DNA of 64,000 bases from Rugosimonospora africana (GTDB taxonomy: Bacteria; Actinomycetota; Actinomycetes; Mycobacteriales; Micromonosporaceae). This document shows positions 43,850 through 52,696 of the stretch, one piece after another (the stretch's first letter is position 1; the number at the start of each line of letters is the position of its first letter). The DNA is taken from the NCBI RefSeq assembly GCF_016862975.1, contig NZ_BONZ01000023.1, forward strand, positions 1 through 64,000. The letters run 5' to 3'. Both the position numbers and the translations under genes were made by a program. The notes beneath the pieces were generated by a model. The model had not been told where the DNA came from and did not search any database. It saw nothing but the letters and a program-made list of their open reading frames with translations.

Positions 43850-44962
43850 ATGCTGTTCCGCAAGGCGGTACCGCCTGCCTCTCAGCGACAAGAATCCACC
43901 GCGACACCACCGTCCGGGCGGCGCTTGCGACCGGCCCGGCTCGGCGCGTCTGGTGCCGCGCGACGACCCGGACCAGTCGGTTCCTGGCGTACCCCGACCG
44001 TCGCCGTCGGGATCCTCGCCATGGCGCTGGCCGGCGTGACGATCCACGCGCCTCGGGCGATGGCCGCCACCTTCAACCAGGAGGGTTGGTCGACCATGGC
44101 CGGGGGCACCAACGGCGGCGGTACCGGTCCGGTCGTCACCGTCACCAGCCTCTCCGCCCTCACCAGCGCCGCCGCGTCCAGCACCCAGGAGACCATCAAC
44201 GTCAACGGTCGCTTCACCTGTTCCAGCGACGTGCGGGTGGCCTCGAACAAGACAATCTACGGCGTCGGCTCCAGCTCCGGCCTGACCGGGTGCGGGCTGA
44301 ACCTGAGCAACGTCAACAACGTGATCGTCCGCAACCTGGTGATTTCCAAGGTACTGGCCGGCAACGGCAACGGGGACGCCATCCACATCCAGAAGTCGAC
44401 CCACCTGTGGATCGACCACAACGACCTGTCCAGCGACACCTCGCACGGGACCGACTACTACGACGGCCTCATAGACATCACCCACGCGGCCGACTACATC
44501 ACCGTGTCCTGGAACAAGGAGCACGACCACATCAAGTGCGACCTGGTGGGGCACGACGACGGCAACGCCGCCGAGGACACCGGACACCTGCGCGTCACGT
44601 TCCACCACAACTGGTTCAACAACTGTGACCAGCGTGGCCCGCGGGTGCGGTTCGGCAACCCGGTCCACGTGTACAACAACTACTACTACAACAGCGGCAC
44701 CTACGGCGTGGCCACCACCTGCAACGCGGGCGTGTACGTGGAGCGCAACTACTTCGAGAACACCCCGAACACCGTGGTCACCTCCACCGGCGACTCGCCG
44801 GCCGGCAACGTCAAGCTGCTCAACAACTACCTCGTCAACTCCGGCACGCCGGCGACCCGCAACGGCGCCAGTGTCGCGGCGATCCCCTACGCGTACACGG
44901 TCGACGCCAACAACAGCGTCAAGTCGATCGTGACCAGCGGCGCCGGTACCGGAAAGGTCTGA
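43850..44962 (+). CDS. PL1 pectate lyase with a repeat-derived N-terminal extension, secreted
   Basis: 370 residues from ATG 43850 with GGAGG seven bases upstream. The first ~45 residues are an unusually long, basic n-region before the hydrophobic core (TVAVGILAMALAGV, about 49-62) and cleavage near APRAMA. Residues about 27-43 (LGASGAARRPGPV) are encoded by a palindromic repeat. Beta-helix PL1 landmarks: WIDHNDLS, YYDGLIDITHAADYITVSWN (Ca-binding Asp), HIKC, FHHNWFNNCDQRGPRVRFG with the catalytic Arg in PRVRFG. Cleaves polygalacturonate by beta-elimination outside the cell, feeding the GH105 step. Own promoter and operator. Confidence 0.9.
   Translation: MLFRKAVPPASQRQESTATPPSGRRLRPARLGASGAARRPGPVGSWRTPTVAVGILAMALAGVTIHAPRAMAATFNQEGWSTMAGGTNGGGTGPVVTVTSLSALTSAAASSTQETINVNGRFTCSSDVRVASNKTIYGVGSSSGLTGCGLNLSNVNNVIVRNLVISKVLAGNGNGDAIHIQKSTHLWIDHNDLSSDTSHGTDYYDGLIDITHAADYITVSWNKEHDHIKCDLVGHDDGNAAEDTGHLRVTFHHNWFNNCDQRGPRVRFGNPVHVYNNYYYNSGTYGVATTCNAGVYVERNYFENTPNTVVTSTGDSPAGNVKLLNNYLVNSGTPATRNGASVAAIPYAYTVDANNSVKSIVTSGAGTGKV
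43927..43980. repeat. REP-like palindromic repeat, copy 3 (inside coding sequence)
   Basis: Outer arms CGACCGGCCCGG and CCGGACCAGTCG. Relative to copy 2, TCTGG/CCAGA has become CCCGG/CCGGA, a compensatory change that keeps pairing. It encodes part of the pectate lyase N-terminal extension. Confidence 0.65.
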
Positions 44963-44975
44963 CCGGTACCGCGAC

Positions 44976-45020
44976 CCGGGCCGTACCACGCGGATTTCAA
45001 CTTCGCGGGGTACGGCCCGG
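44976..45020. terminator. Perfect 12-bp hairpin between pectate lyase and GH12 genes
   Basis: CCGGGCCGTACC (44976-44987) pairs perfectly with 45009-45020 around a 21-base loop that itself has CGCG/CGCG pairing. Placed between convergent stop codons; bidirectional. Confidence 0.75.
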
Positions 45021-45042
45021 TGCGTTCGGACACGGTCCGGGT

Positions 45043-46182
45043 TCAGCTCGAGGTGATGGAGAAGCTGTTGCAGACGAAGCTGGACTGGCCGGCGGTGCCG
45101 GAGATCTCGAAGCCGAACTGGATGTCGCCGACGGTCACGTCACCCCACCAGCCCTGGGTGCGCAGCCAGTTGAGCACCGCGAGGACGTCGTTGGAGCCGG
45201 AGTTGGTGGCGCTGGTCCGCAGGAACGAGTAGACCTGGTTGCTGCCGTTCGAGCCGCGGTACACGTTCCAGGTGCTGCCGCCGGCGCTGACGTTGCGCGC
45301 GTCTGGGACGGCGCCGTTCGAGTCGTAGGACGACGCGATCGGGCCCACCGCACCCTTCTGGTTCTCCCAGATCATCACCTCGTACGCGTTGTTGTTGGCC
45401 CAGATGTCGTACGCGGTCTCGTAGTCACCGTCGCTCGGCACGGTGACGTTGAACGAGCTGCTCACCGAGCGGAGCGAGCTGAGCGCGCGGTTCAGCGTCT
45501 TGCCGGTGTGCGGGTACGACTTGACGCCGCTGGTACGCGGTTGGGTCGAGACGACACCCCAGTTGGTACCGGTACGTGCCCAGATCGTCTGGGAGCCGGC
45601 GCCACCGCCCCAGACGTCGTTGTTGAGCGTGTAGCCGTTGTTCGTCCAGGAGTCGAACGATCCGGTGGCCACCCAGGCGGCATCCGACGGGATGCCGTTG
45701 CCGGGCGGCGGTGTCGTCGGGCCGCCGGTGGTCCGCGACGGGCTCGGCGTTGGCCCGGTGGAGTTGGACACGCCACCGGTGCAGGCGGTGCCGTTGAGCG
45801 AGAAGCTGGTCGGCGCCGGGTTGCTGCTGGTGAAGCTGCCGTTGAAGCCGAACGAAGCGGTCGCGTTGGTGGCCACCGAACCGTTGTAGCTGACGTTCTT
45901 CGCGGTGACCGCCGAACCGCTCTGCGTGACGGTGGCGTTCCATGCCTGCGTCACCTGCTGGCCCGCCGGGTAGGACCAGGTCAGCGTCCACGAGCTGATC
46001 GGGTCGCCCAGGTTCTTGATGGTGAGGTTCGCCCCGAACCCGCCCGGCCACTGGCCGCTGAGCGTGTAGGTGACGCTGCAACCGGTGGCCGCCGACGCCG
46101 AGGGTCCGGTGAAGACCAGTCCCCCGATCGCGGCCAGCGCGGCCGCCATGCCCATTGACAGGGCGAGAGTTCGCCGTCTCAT
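45043..46182 (-). CDS. CBM2-GH12 endoglucanase/xyloglucanase, secreted
   Basis: 379 residues from ATG 46182. Signal peptide about 1-31. CBM2 about 32-135 (SGQWPGGFGANL, TLTWSYPAGQ). Pro/Thr linker. GH12 beta-jelly roll about 155-379: TAYDIWANNNAYEVMIWENQKG (nucleophile Glu in EVMIWE; landmark at about 275-296) and DIQFGFEISG near 360 (acid/base Glu). Cuts beta-1,4-glucan or xyloglucan. Expression is predicted from the promoter and 21-bp palindrome at 46268-46313. It ends at the bidirectional hairpin. Confidence 0.87.
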   Translation of the reverse strand: MRRRTLALSMGMAAALAAIGGLVFTGPSASAATGCSVTYTLSGQWPGGFGANLTIKNLGDPISSWTLTWSYPAGQQVTQAWNATVTQSGSAVTAKNVSYNGSVATNATASFGFNGSFTSSNPAPTSFSLNGTACTGGVSNSTGPTPSPSRTTGGPTTPPPGNGIPSDAAWVATGSFDSWTNNGYTLNNDVWGGGAGSQTIWARTGTNWGVVSTQPRTSGVKSYPHTGKTLNRALSSLRSVSSSFNVTVPSDGDYETAYDIWANNNAYEVMIWENQKGAVGPIASSYDSNGAVPDARNVSAGGSTWNVYRGSNGSNQVYSFLRTSATNSGSNDVLAVLNWLRTQGWWGDVTVGDIQFGFEISGTAGQSSFVCNSFSITSS

Positions 46183-46267
46183 GGCCGTCCCATCTTTCAG
46201 GCGGATCGCCACGGGGACGTCGCCGACGGCCGCGAGATCGGCGATCGCCACGGGCGACCCGACGGAT

Positions 46268-46288
46268 TGTTTGTCGTATCGACAAACA
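46268..46288. promoter_or_regulatory. Perfect inverted-repeat operator at the GH12 promoter
   Basis: Nine-base arms TGTTTGTCG and CGACAAACA flank TAT. It overlaps the -10 box and start site of the GH12 promoter on the minus strand. Confidence 0.65.
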
Positions 46289-46313
46289 TAAATCAGAGGA
46301 TAGGCCGGGTCAA
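46285..46313 (-). promoter_or_regulatory. Sigma70-type promoter of the GH12 gene
   Basis: Reading leftwards: TTGACC (46313-46308), 17-bp spacer, TATGTT (46290-46285). About 100 bp before the start codon. Confidence 0.65.
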
Positions 46314-46477
46314 CCGCTCGGCGTCCCGCGGGCTGCGCGGCGGCGTCAGGCGGCCATCGGCGGGTCTTCGGGATGGCCGCTTGTCCGGGAGCGGCCCCTC
46401 CTGCCGCAACGCGGCAATCAGCCCGGCAGCCGCCGACATCGAGGTGAGCGCGGCTGGCGGTCAGCTCTCGGACCCGG

Positions 46478-47677
46478 TCAGCTCTTCGGGCGCAGCGTGT
46501 TGACCCGGCTGACGGACTGGTCGATCTGTGCCTCGGTGAGGTGCCCCTGGCGGACCAGGTTCACCACGTTGTCGAGCGTCTCGTCGACGATGTTCGGGTC
46601 GTACACCTGCTGGTTGCCGAACACGAGCAGATTGACGCCGGCCTCGAGCGCGAGCGCGACGGCCTGGTCCCGGCCGAACGTGCTGGAGATCGCGACGGCC
46701 TGCATGTCGTCGCTGACCACCGGTCCCTTGTAGCCCAGCTTGCCGCGCAGCAGGTCGGTCACGACCGCGTGGGACAGCGACGCCGGTCGGGTCGGATCGA
46801 GCTGCTTGTTGAGGATGTGGGCGGCCATGACCGAGTCGGCGAAGCCGGCACTGATCAGCCTCCGGAACGGTTCGAGCTCCTTGGCGTTCCAGGTCGTGCT
46901 GACATCGACCACGGCGAAGTCCGTGTTGCCGGTCGCGCTGCCCAGGCCGGGGAAGTGCTTGAGTACGGTCTTGACGTGGCCGGCCCGGTGCACCCGGATC
47001 TCCTCGGTGGCGTTCTTCACCACCACGTTCGGGTCGGCGGAGAAGCTGCGGTCCAGTTCGCCGATCGCCGGGCTGTCCGGATTGACGTTCAGGTCGACGA
47101 CCGGTGCGTAGTTGAGGTTGACACCGATCTGGGTGAGGCTGTGCACCATGCCCTGAGCCCAGCTGTGAGTGGTGGCCGTGGAGTTCGCGGCACCGATCTC
47201 GGCCTCCGATTGTGTCGCCGGGAAGCCGTCGCTCGGGTTGAGCCGGGCTATCTGGCCGCCCTCCTGATCGATCGAGACGATGAGCCGCCCCCCGGGTGAG
47301 GCTCCCTTGAGCGTCTTGATCAGCGAGGTGACCTGTGCCGGTGAGGTGATGTTGCGCGGGGCGTTGGTGTGAAGTTCGCGGTCGAAGAGGACGACGCCGC
47401 CCAGGCCGTTCCGGATCGCCTGCATGATCCAGTCGTTGCGGCTCACCGTGTCGCCGCGGAAGCCGACCACGAGCAGGCCGGCTACTTTGCGGCGCAGCGC
47501 GGCTTCGTCGATTTTGGGCGTGGGCTTGGACCTCGGAGGCCGAGGCCGGTCGGCCGGCGCCGGTGTGGGCGCTTTGGTCTCCGAATCGCAGCCGGCGACG
47601 CCGGCCGCCACCGCGGCCGACCCGATGCCCGCGAGCAGCAGCCGGCGACTCAGCTGGGAATCGCTCACCTCACCCAC
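46478..47677 (-). CDS. GH3 beta-N-acetylhexosaminidase-like lipoprotein
   Basis: 399 residues from GTG 47677; GTG 47668 is equally possible. Leader has RR plus a hydrophobic core and lipobox VAGC (Cys near 30), so it is probably a Tat- or Sec-exported lipoprotein. GH3 N-terminal barrel only: VVGFRGDT, IVSIDQEGGQIARL, NLNYAPVVDLN, KHFPGLGSATGNTD (the KHFPG-type motif of NagZ) and nucleophile Asp in VVSDDMQAVAIS. Length fits NagZ-type single-domain enzymes, which remove N-acetylglucosamine from muropeptides or chitin fragments. It is divergent from the alpha/beta-hydrolase gene. Confidence 0.88.
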   Translation of the reverse strand: MGEVSDSQLSRRLLLAGIGSAAVAAGVAGCDSETKAPTPAPADRPRPPRSKPTPKIDEAALRRKVAGLLVVGFRGDTVSRNDWIMQAIRNGLGGVVLFDRELHTNAPRNITSPAQVTSLIKTLKGASPGGRLIVSIDQEGGQIARLNPSDGFPATQSEAEIGAANSTATTHSWAQGMVHSLTQIGVNLNYAPVVDLNVNPDSPAIGELDRSFSADPNVVVKNATEEIRVHRAGHVKTVLKHFPGLGSATGNTDFAVVDVSTTWNAKELEPFRRLISAGFADSVMAAHILNKQLDPTRPASLSHAVVTDLLRGKLGYKGPVVSDDMQAVAISSTFGRDQAVALALEAGVNLLVFGNQQVYDPNIVDETLDNVVNLVRQGHLTEAQIDQSVSRVNTLRPKS

Positions 47678-47893
47678 GCTACGGTCGCGCCGGCAGCGCC
47701 GGAGGCATACCGTGGCCTACGATGCCGGTTCCACCGTTCGCGGGACGGGGCCGCCGGGCGGTGCCGGTGCCGGGTCGGTGCCAACACCGATCGGTGTCAA
47801 CGCCGGGTCGGTGCCGGCGACGTCGTGGCCCTCCGGATAGCGAGCGCTGGCGGGCGGCGACCATCGAGTGGCGGGCCGAGAGGGGCGCGGAAG

Positions 47894-48814
47894 ATGGACA
47901 GCTTCACCAACGCCGGATTCAGCTTCGAGGTCAGCGACACGCCGGCGGCCGGCGACGGGGGAGCGGGTGACGGGGGAGCGGGTCAGGTGGCCGTGCTCCT
48001 GCATGGCTTCCCGGAAGACCGCCACAGCTGGGACGGGGTGGTTCCGGCGCTGGCCGCCGCCGGCTACCGGGTACTCGCGCCCGACCAGCGCGGGTACTCG
48101 CCGGGAGCCCGGCCGGCCGCCCGGTCGGCGTACACGCTCCCGCGACTGGCCGAGGACGTGCTGGCGCTGGCCGACGCGGCCGGGGCGGAGCGGTTCCACC
48201 TGGTCGGCCACGACTGGGGTGCGGGCCTGGCCTGGTACGTGGCGGCCACGCACCCGGACCGGCTGATCTCGCTGACCTCCCTGTCGGTACCGCATCCGGC
48301 AGCCTTCTCGAAGGCCGTCACGTCCAGCGACCAGGCGGCCCGCTCCTGGTACATGGCCGCGTTCCAGGTTCCCTGGGTGCCCGAGTTGGTGCTGTCCCGC
48401 GGCCGGGGCGAGGCGATGCGGAACCTCCTGATCCGCGCCCGCCTGGATCCGGACAGTGCGGCCCGGTATGCGGCCCGGGCCGCCGTGCCGGGCGCGATGC
48501 GCGGCCCGCTCAACTGGTACCGGGCGCTGCCCCTCGGGCTGCGGGAGCACATCGGCCGGGTCAAGGTACCCACGCTGTTCGTGTGGAGCGACGGCGACCG
48601 CTTCGTGACCCGGACCGCGGCCGACCTCTGCCGTCGCTACGTGACCGGGCCCTACCGCTTCGAGGTGTTCGAGGGCGCGTCCCACTGGCTGCCCGAGGAA
48701 GTGCCCGAGCGGGTGGCCGCCGCGCTGCTGGAGCACTTCGCGAGTGCCCCGGGCGCCGGGCCCGCGGACGGCGCCGGAACTACCCACGGCGCCGGGACTA
48801 CCGACGGCGCCTGA
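47894..48814 (+). CDS. Alpha/beta hydrolase, epoxide-hydrolase-like
   Basis: 306 residues from ATG 47894. Motifs: oxyanion HGFPEDRHSW, DQRGYSPGARP, nucleophile Asp in VGHDWGAGLAWY, acid in WSDGDRFV and His in ASHWLPEEVPE. An Asp nucleophile with HGFPE points to the epoxide hydrolase/dehalogenase group. A Gly/Ala-rich insert (about 18-30) and a C-terminal GAGTT(H/D)GA repeat are low complexity. No signal peptide. It ends 68 bp before the NlpC/P60 gene and may be cotranscribed with it. Confidence 0.85.
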   Translation: MDSFTNAGFSFEVSDTPAAGDGGAGDGGAGQVAVLLHGFPEDRHSWDGVVPALAAAGYRVLAPDQRGYSPGARPAARSAYTLPRLAEDVLALADAAGAERFHLVGHDWGAGLAWYVAATHPDRLISLTSLSVPHPAAFSKAVTSSDQAARSWYMAAFQVPWVPELVLSRGRGEAMRNLLIRARLDPDSAARYAARAAVPGAMRGPLNWYRALPLGLREHIGRVKVPTLFVWSDGDRFVTRTAADLCRRYVTGPYRFEVFEGASHWLPEEVPERVAAALLEHFASAPGAGPADGAGTTHGAGTTDGA

Positions 48815-48882
48815 TCTGCCTATGGCGGCCTGATCTGCCGGCGGGTCTTGCCCCGCGTGATCAAAAATAGCAGGATCGAGAA

Positions 48883-49938
48883 ATGACGATCTCCCGCAGA
48901 GGCGTCCTGCTGGGCGCGATGGGACTGCCCACCTCCCTGGCGCTCGCCGCGACCGCACGGCCGGCGTCCGCCGCTCAACCCGCAGCCGGCACCGACGACC
49001 ACACCACCGACGACCCCGCCACCGCGTACGTCGATGTCTCCGTGGCCACACTGTGGGTCTCGCCCGGCACGGACCGGCCGGTCGACCTGCCCTCGACCAC
49101 GAACCCGGCCGACCCCGCCGGGTGGATGGCGGCCATGAGCCTCGCCGACCGGGTGTGGCTGGTCGGGGAGCTCGAGACCCAGGCCAGTTACGGCCAGGCC
49201 GTCCGGATCCTGGCTCGGTCCGGCGACTGGGTGAACGTGGCGGTGGTGGGGCAACCCACGCCCCGCAACCCGCTGGGGTACCCGGGCTGGATGCCCGCGG
49301 CGCAGCTGACCACCGGCCGCGGCTTCGCCCCTCTCACCGGCCGGCCGTTCGCCACTGTCATCGGCGACACGGCGAAGCTGTATCACACTCCGCACCGGAT
49401 CGAGCCGTTCCTGGAGCTGAGCTTCAACACCCGGCTGCCGGTGCTGTCCCGGACGCCGGACGGCGTGCACGTGGCCACCCCGGCCGACGGTCCGAAGTGG
49501 CTGCGCCGCGAGGATGTCGCGGTCTACGACACGGTCGCCGACATCCCGCGCCCGACCGGCGGTGACCTGGTCGCCACCGCGAACAGGTTCGTCGGGGTGC
49601 GGTACCTGTGGGCCGGCGTGTCCACGTACGGGTTCGACTGCTCGGGCTTCACCAGCACCGTCTACAGTGCGCACGGCATCACGATCCCCCGGGACGCGGG
49701 TCCCCAGCACGATGCCGGCGTCCCGGTCGCCAGGGAGGACCTGCGGGCCGGAGACCTCATCTTCTTCGCCCACAACAACGGCATGGGCTCCATCCACCAC
49801 GTCGGCATGTGCGCCGGCGACGGCGACATCATCGACGCGCCCACCAACACCGCGACAGTGGAAGGCGGTGTGGAGCGGGTGAAGCTCGCCGAACACCGCT
49901 ACATCAAGGAGTACGCGGGCGCCGTCCGCTATCTGTGA
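48883..49938 (+). CDS. Tat-exported NlpC/P60 peptidoglycan endopeptidase with SH3-like domains
   Basis: 351 residues from ATG 48883. Leader SRRGVLLGAMGLP is Tat-like. Two SH3-like segments (about 45-145 and 150-215) precede the NlpC/P60 domain (about 225-351) with catalytic Cys in YGFDCSGFT, His in SIHHVGMCAG and a third polar residue after it (IIDAPTN). It hydrolyses gamma-D-Glu-diamino acid bonds in cell-wall stem peptides. A perfect hairpin follows 29 bp beyond the stop codon. Confidence 0.9.
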   Translation: MTISRRGVLLGAMGLPTSLALAATARPASAAQPAAGTDDHTTDDPATAYVDVSVATLWVSPGTDRPVDLPSTTNPADPAGWMAAMSLADRVWLVGELETQASYGQAVRILARSGDWVNVAVVGQPTPRNPLGYPGWMPAAQLTTGRGFAPLTGRPFATVIGDTAKLYHTPHRIEPFLELSFNTRLPVLSRTPDGVHVATPADGPKWLRREDVAVYDTVADIPRPTGGDLVATANRFVGVRYLWAGVSTYGFDCSGFTSTVYSAHGITIPRDAGPQHDAGVPVAREDLRAGDLIFFAHNNGMGSIHHVGMCAGDGDIIDAPTNTATVEGGVERVKLAEHRYIKEYAGAVRYL

Positions 49939-49966
49939 GCTTCCGTTCTCTCAGCTTCCCGCCGAT

Positions 49967-49991
49967 GCTCCCACTCACCGCCTGTGGGAGC
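49967..49991 (+). terminator. Hairpin after the NlpC/P60 gene
   Basis: GCTCCCAC (49967-49974) pairs perfectly with 49984-49991 around a 9-base loop. Confidence 0.55.
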
Positions 49992-50120
49992 CGGCCGCCC
50001 GCTTTCCCGACATCTGCTCGGTGACGGTCGGCCGCCGCCGCTTCTAGTCTGCTCGGTGCGCCGAACGGTCGCGGTCGCCGGCCGGGGCTCGTGTCGCGGC
50101 GCGAGGAAGGGTGAGTTCGC

Positions 50121-52676
50121 ATGGGCTCTGCGCGCCGGGTCTCTGGGTTCCGGGTCTCTGGGCACCGTCGCTGGTTGGCCGCCGCGAGTGTCCTCGGTGC
50201 GCTCGCCGCACCCGTGGTGTTCGCCGGGGTTCCCGCCGCCGCGCGGGCGGCGTCGCCGGCGATCGTGGTGCGGGATGAACAGACGCAGGTGGCGTTCGGC
50301 TACACCGACGCAGTCCGCCAGCGGGTCTGGGTCGAGTCCGACTTCGACAGCGACGGTGACGGCAGCGACGATCGGATCGCGGTCGACATCATCAGGCCGG
50401 CCGCCACCGAGCAGGGCCTGAAGGTGCCGGTCATCATGGACGCCAGCCCGTATTACACGACGCTGGGTCGGGGGAACGAGTCGCAGCTGAAAGTGGACGA
50501 CGCGAACGGCGACGGGCTGCTGGCGCAGTGGCCGCTGTTTCTCGACAACTACTTCGTGCCGCGCGGGTACGCGGTGGCGCTGGTCGACATGACCGGCACC
50601 GGCCACTCGACCGGATGCCCGACCGTGCAGGGCGAGACGGACAACATGGCGGCCGTCGAGGTGATCGACTGGCTGAGTGGCCGGCGCACCGCCCACGACA
50701 AGGACGGGGTGGCGGTCACCGCGGCCGGCTGGTTCTCCGGGAAGACCGGCATGATCGGCAAGTCGTACGACGCGTCGCTGTCCGCGGCCGCGGCGGTGAC
50801 CGGCGTACCGGGCCTGACCACCATCGTCGACGAATCCGGCCCGTACGACTACTACGACTACACCCGCAGCAACGGCGTCATCCAGCGCGGCAACCACTAC
50901 CTCGCCAGCCTGGCGAACACCGTCACCAACCCCGGCAACCTAGCCCCGGCTCCCGGCACCTCGCAGGCGCACTGCCTGGCGACCCGCAACGACCTGTCGG
51001 CCAACGACGGAGACGCGACCGGTAACTCCTCGGCGTTCTGGGACGAGCGGAACTACGTCAAGGACGCGGGCAAGGTCCGCGCCAGCGTCCTCGCGACGCA
51101 GGGCATGGAGGACGAAAATGTGCGGCCGGACCACTTCAGCAAGTGGTGGTACGCGCTGTCGGCGCTGGGCGTGCCGCGCAAGGCGTGGCTGATGCAGGTC
51201 GGTCACGTCGACCCGTTCGACGTCAACCGCTCGGCCTGGGTCGACGAACTGCACCGGTGGTTCGACTACTGGCTGTGGGGCGTACCCAACGGCGTGATGG
51301 ACGAACCCCAGGCGACCGTCGAAACCCACCCCGGCCAGTGGCAGAGTGAGGCGAGCTGGCCGGCGCCGGGCTCGGAGCCCACCCAGGTGTTCCTCCAAAC
51401 CGGACCCGATGCCGGACAACTCGGCCTGGCACCGGCGACCGGTACGGAACAGACGACCACCTTCACCGACAGCGCCACGCAGCGCGAGACCACGATGCTC
51501 GCCAACCCCACGACGGTGACCGCCAACCGGCGGGTCTTCCTCTCACCGGTACTGAACGCGCCGTTACGCCTGTCCGGCACCGCGCTCGTCCAACTCGCGG
51601 CCTCCGTCGACGCGCCCGAGACGCACCTGGGTGCGATCCTGGTCGACTACGGCCCGGCGTTCCCGCGCGTCGTCGACAACATCAACAACAACGGTGTCAC
51701 CACGCTGTCCACGTCCGACTGCTGGGGCGAGAGCAGCCCCACCGACAGCCCGTGCTACAAGGACGTCGGTGAGCTGATCGACACGACCAGTACCGCCTGG
51801 CGGGTTTCCAAGGGAATCCTCGACGGCGAGCACCGCACCTCGCTGTCCACGCAGACGCCGCTGGTACCCGGGCAGGTCTACCCGTTCAGCTTCCCGTTGC
51901 TGCCGCAGGACTACACGTTCCCGGCCGGGCACCGGATCGGTGTCGTGGTCGTCGGCAGCTACCGGGACTACGGCAGCACCGCGTCCACGACCGCGGCGGA
52001 CATCACGCTTTCCCTGAAAGCGAGCCGCATCGTGCTGCCGGTCGTGGGAGGTCGGCAGGCGGCGACCGCGGCCGGCCTGTCGGGCAGCGCGGACACCACC
52101 ACCTCGGTCAGCCAGGACGCCGCGGCCACCGGGTACGGCGACTCGGCGACCTTCACCGCGACGGTCGCGCCCCGGGACGCCGCGATGGCGCCGGCCGGGC
52201 TGCCCGGCTACGTGGCCGGCGCCCTGCCGGCCGACGAGGCCGCGGGCTTCACCGGACTGGGTACGCCGACCGGTACGGTGCAGTTCGAGGACAACGGCAC
52301 CCCGATCGGCGCGCCGGTGCCGCTGCACGACGGGACGGCCCGGTACACGGCCTCGGACCTGCTCCCGGGTGCGCACAGCATCACGGCGGTCTACTCCGCC
52401 GGCGGGCCGTTCGGCGGGAGCGGCAGCGCGGCGCTGAACCACGACGTCACGATCGGCTTCGAGAAGGTCGAGGCGATCGTCGCCGCGGACAGCTCGGATC
52501 CCGCGGTCACGAGGGCTCTCAACGGTCTGCTCTCCGCCGCGGCCGGCGCACCGAACCGGCACATCCGCGACAACCTGCTGAACGCGTTCGAGCGCCAGGT
52601 CAGCGCGGAGTCGGGCGGGGCGTTGACCGCAGCGGAGGCGGCGCTGCTGACCACTCTCGCCGAGGCCCTGAAGTAG
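50121..52676 (+). CDS. Secreted CocE/NonD (Xaa-Pro dipeptidyl-peptidase-type) hydrolase with Ig-like domain
   Basis: 851 residues from ATG 50121 with GAGGAAGG upstream. Signal peptide about 1-45. Catalytic alpha/beta domain with serine in GMIGKSYDASLS (near 215), Asp in EDENVRPDHF and His in VGHVDPFD. C-terminal jelly roll typical of the S15/CocE group (about 420-635). Then an Ig-like domain (about 650-780, TVQFEDNGTPIGAPV) and a helical tail of about 70 residues like that at the end of the GH27 protein. A Xaa-Pro peptidase is the usual annotation; esterase activity cannot be excluded. Confidence 0.86.
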   Translation: MGSARRVSGFRVSGHRRWLAAASVLGALAAPVVFAGVPAAARAASPAIVVRDEQTQVAFGYTDAVRQRVWVESDFDSDGDGSDDRIAVDIIRPAATEQGLKVPVIMDASPYYTTLGRGNESQLKVDDANGDGLLAQWPLFLDNYFVPRGYAVALVDMTGTGHSTGCPTVQGETDNMAAVEVIDWLSGRRTAHDKDGVAVTAAGWFSGKTGMIGKSYDASLSAAAAVTGVPGLTTIVDESGPYDYYDYTRSNGVIQRGNHYLASLANTVTNPGNLAPAPGTSQAHCLATRNDLSANDGDATGNSSAFWDERNYVKDAGKVRASVLATQGMEDENVRPDHFSKWWYALSALGVPRKAWLMQVGHVDPFDVNRSAWVDELHRWFDYWLWGVPNGVMDEPQATVETHPGQWQSEASWPAPGSEPTQVFLQTGPDAGQLGLAPATGTEQTTTFTDSATQRETTMLANPTTVTANRRVFLSPVLNAPLRLSGTALVQLAASVDAPETHLGAILVDYGPAFPRVVDNINNNGVTTLSTSDCWGESSPTDSPCYKDVGELIDTTSTAWRVSKGILDGEHRTSLSTQTPLVPGQVYPFSFPLLPQDYTFPAGHRIGVVVVGSYRDYGSTASTTAADITLSLKASRIVLPVVGGRQAATAAGLSGSADTTTSVSQDAAATGYGDSATFTATVAPRDAAMAPAGLPGYVAGALPADEAAGFTGLGTPTGTVQFEDNGTPIGAPVPLHDGTARYTASDLLPGAHSITAVYSAGGPFGGSGSAALNHDVTIGFEKVEAIVAADSSDPAVTRALNGLLSAAAGAPNRHIRDNLLNAFERQVSAESGGALTAAEAALLTTLAEALK

Positions 52677-52696
52677 TTGCTCCGCCCGCCGAATCG

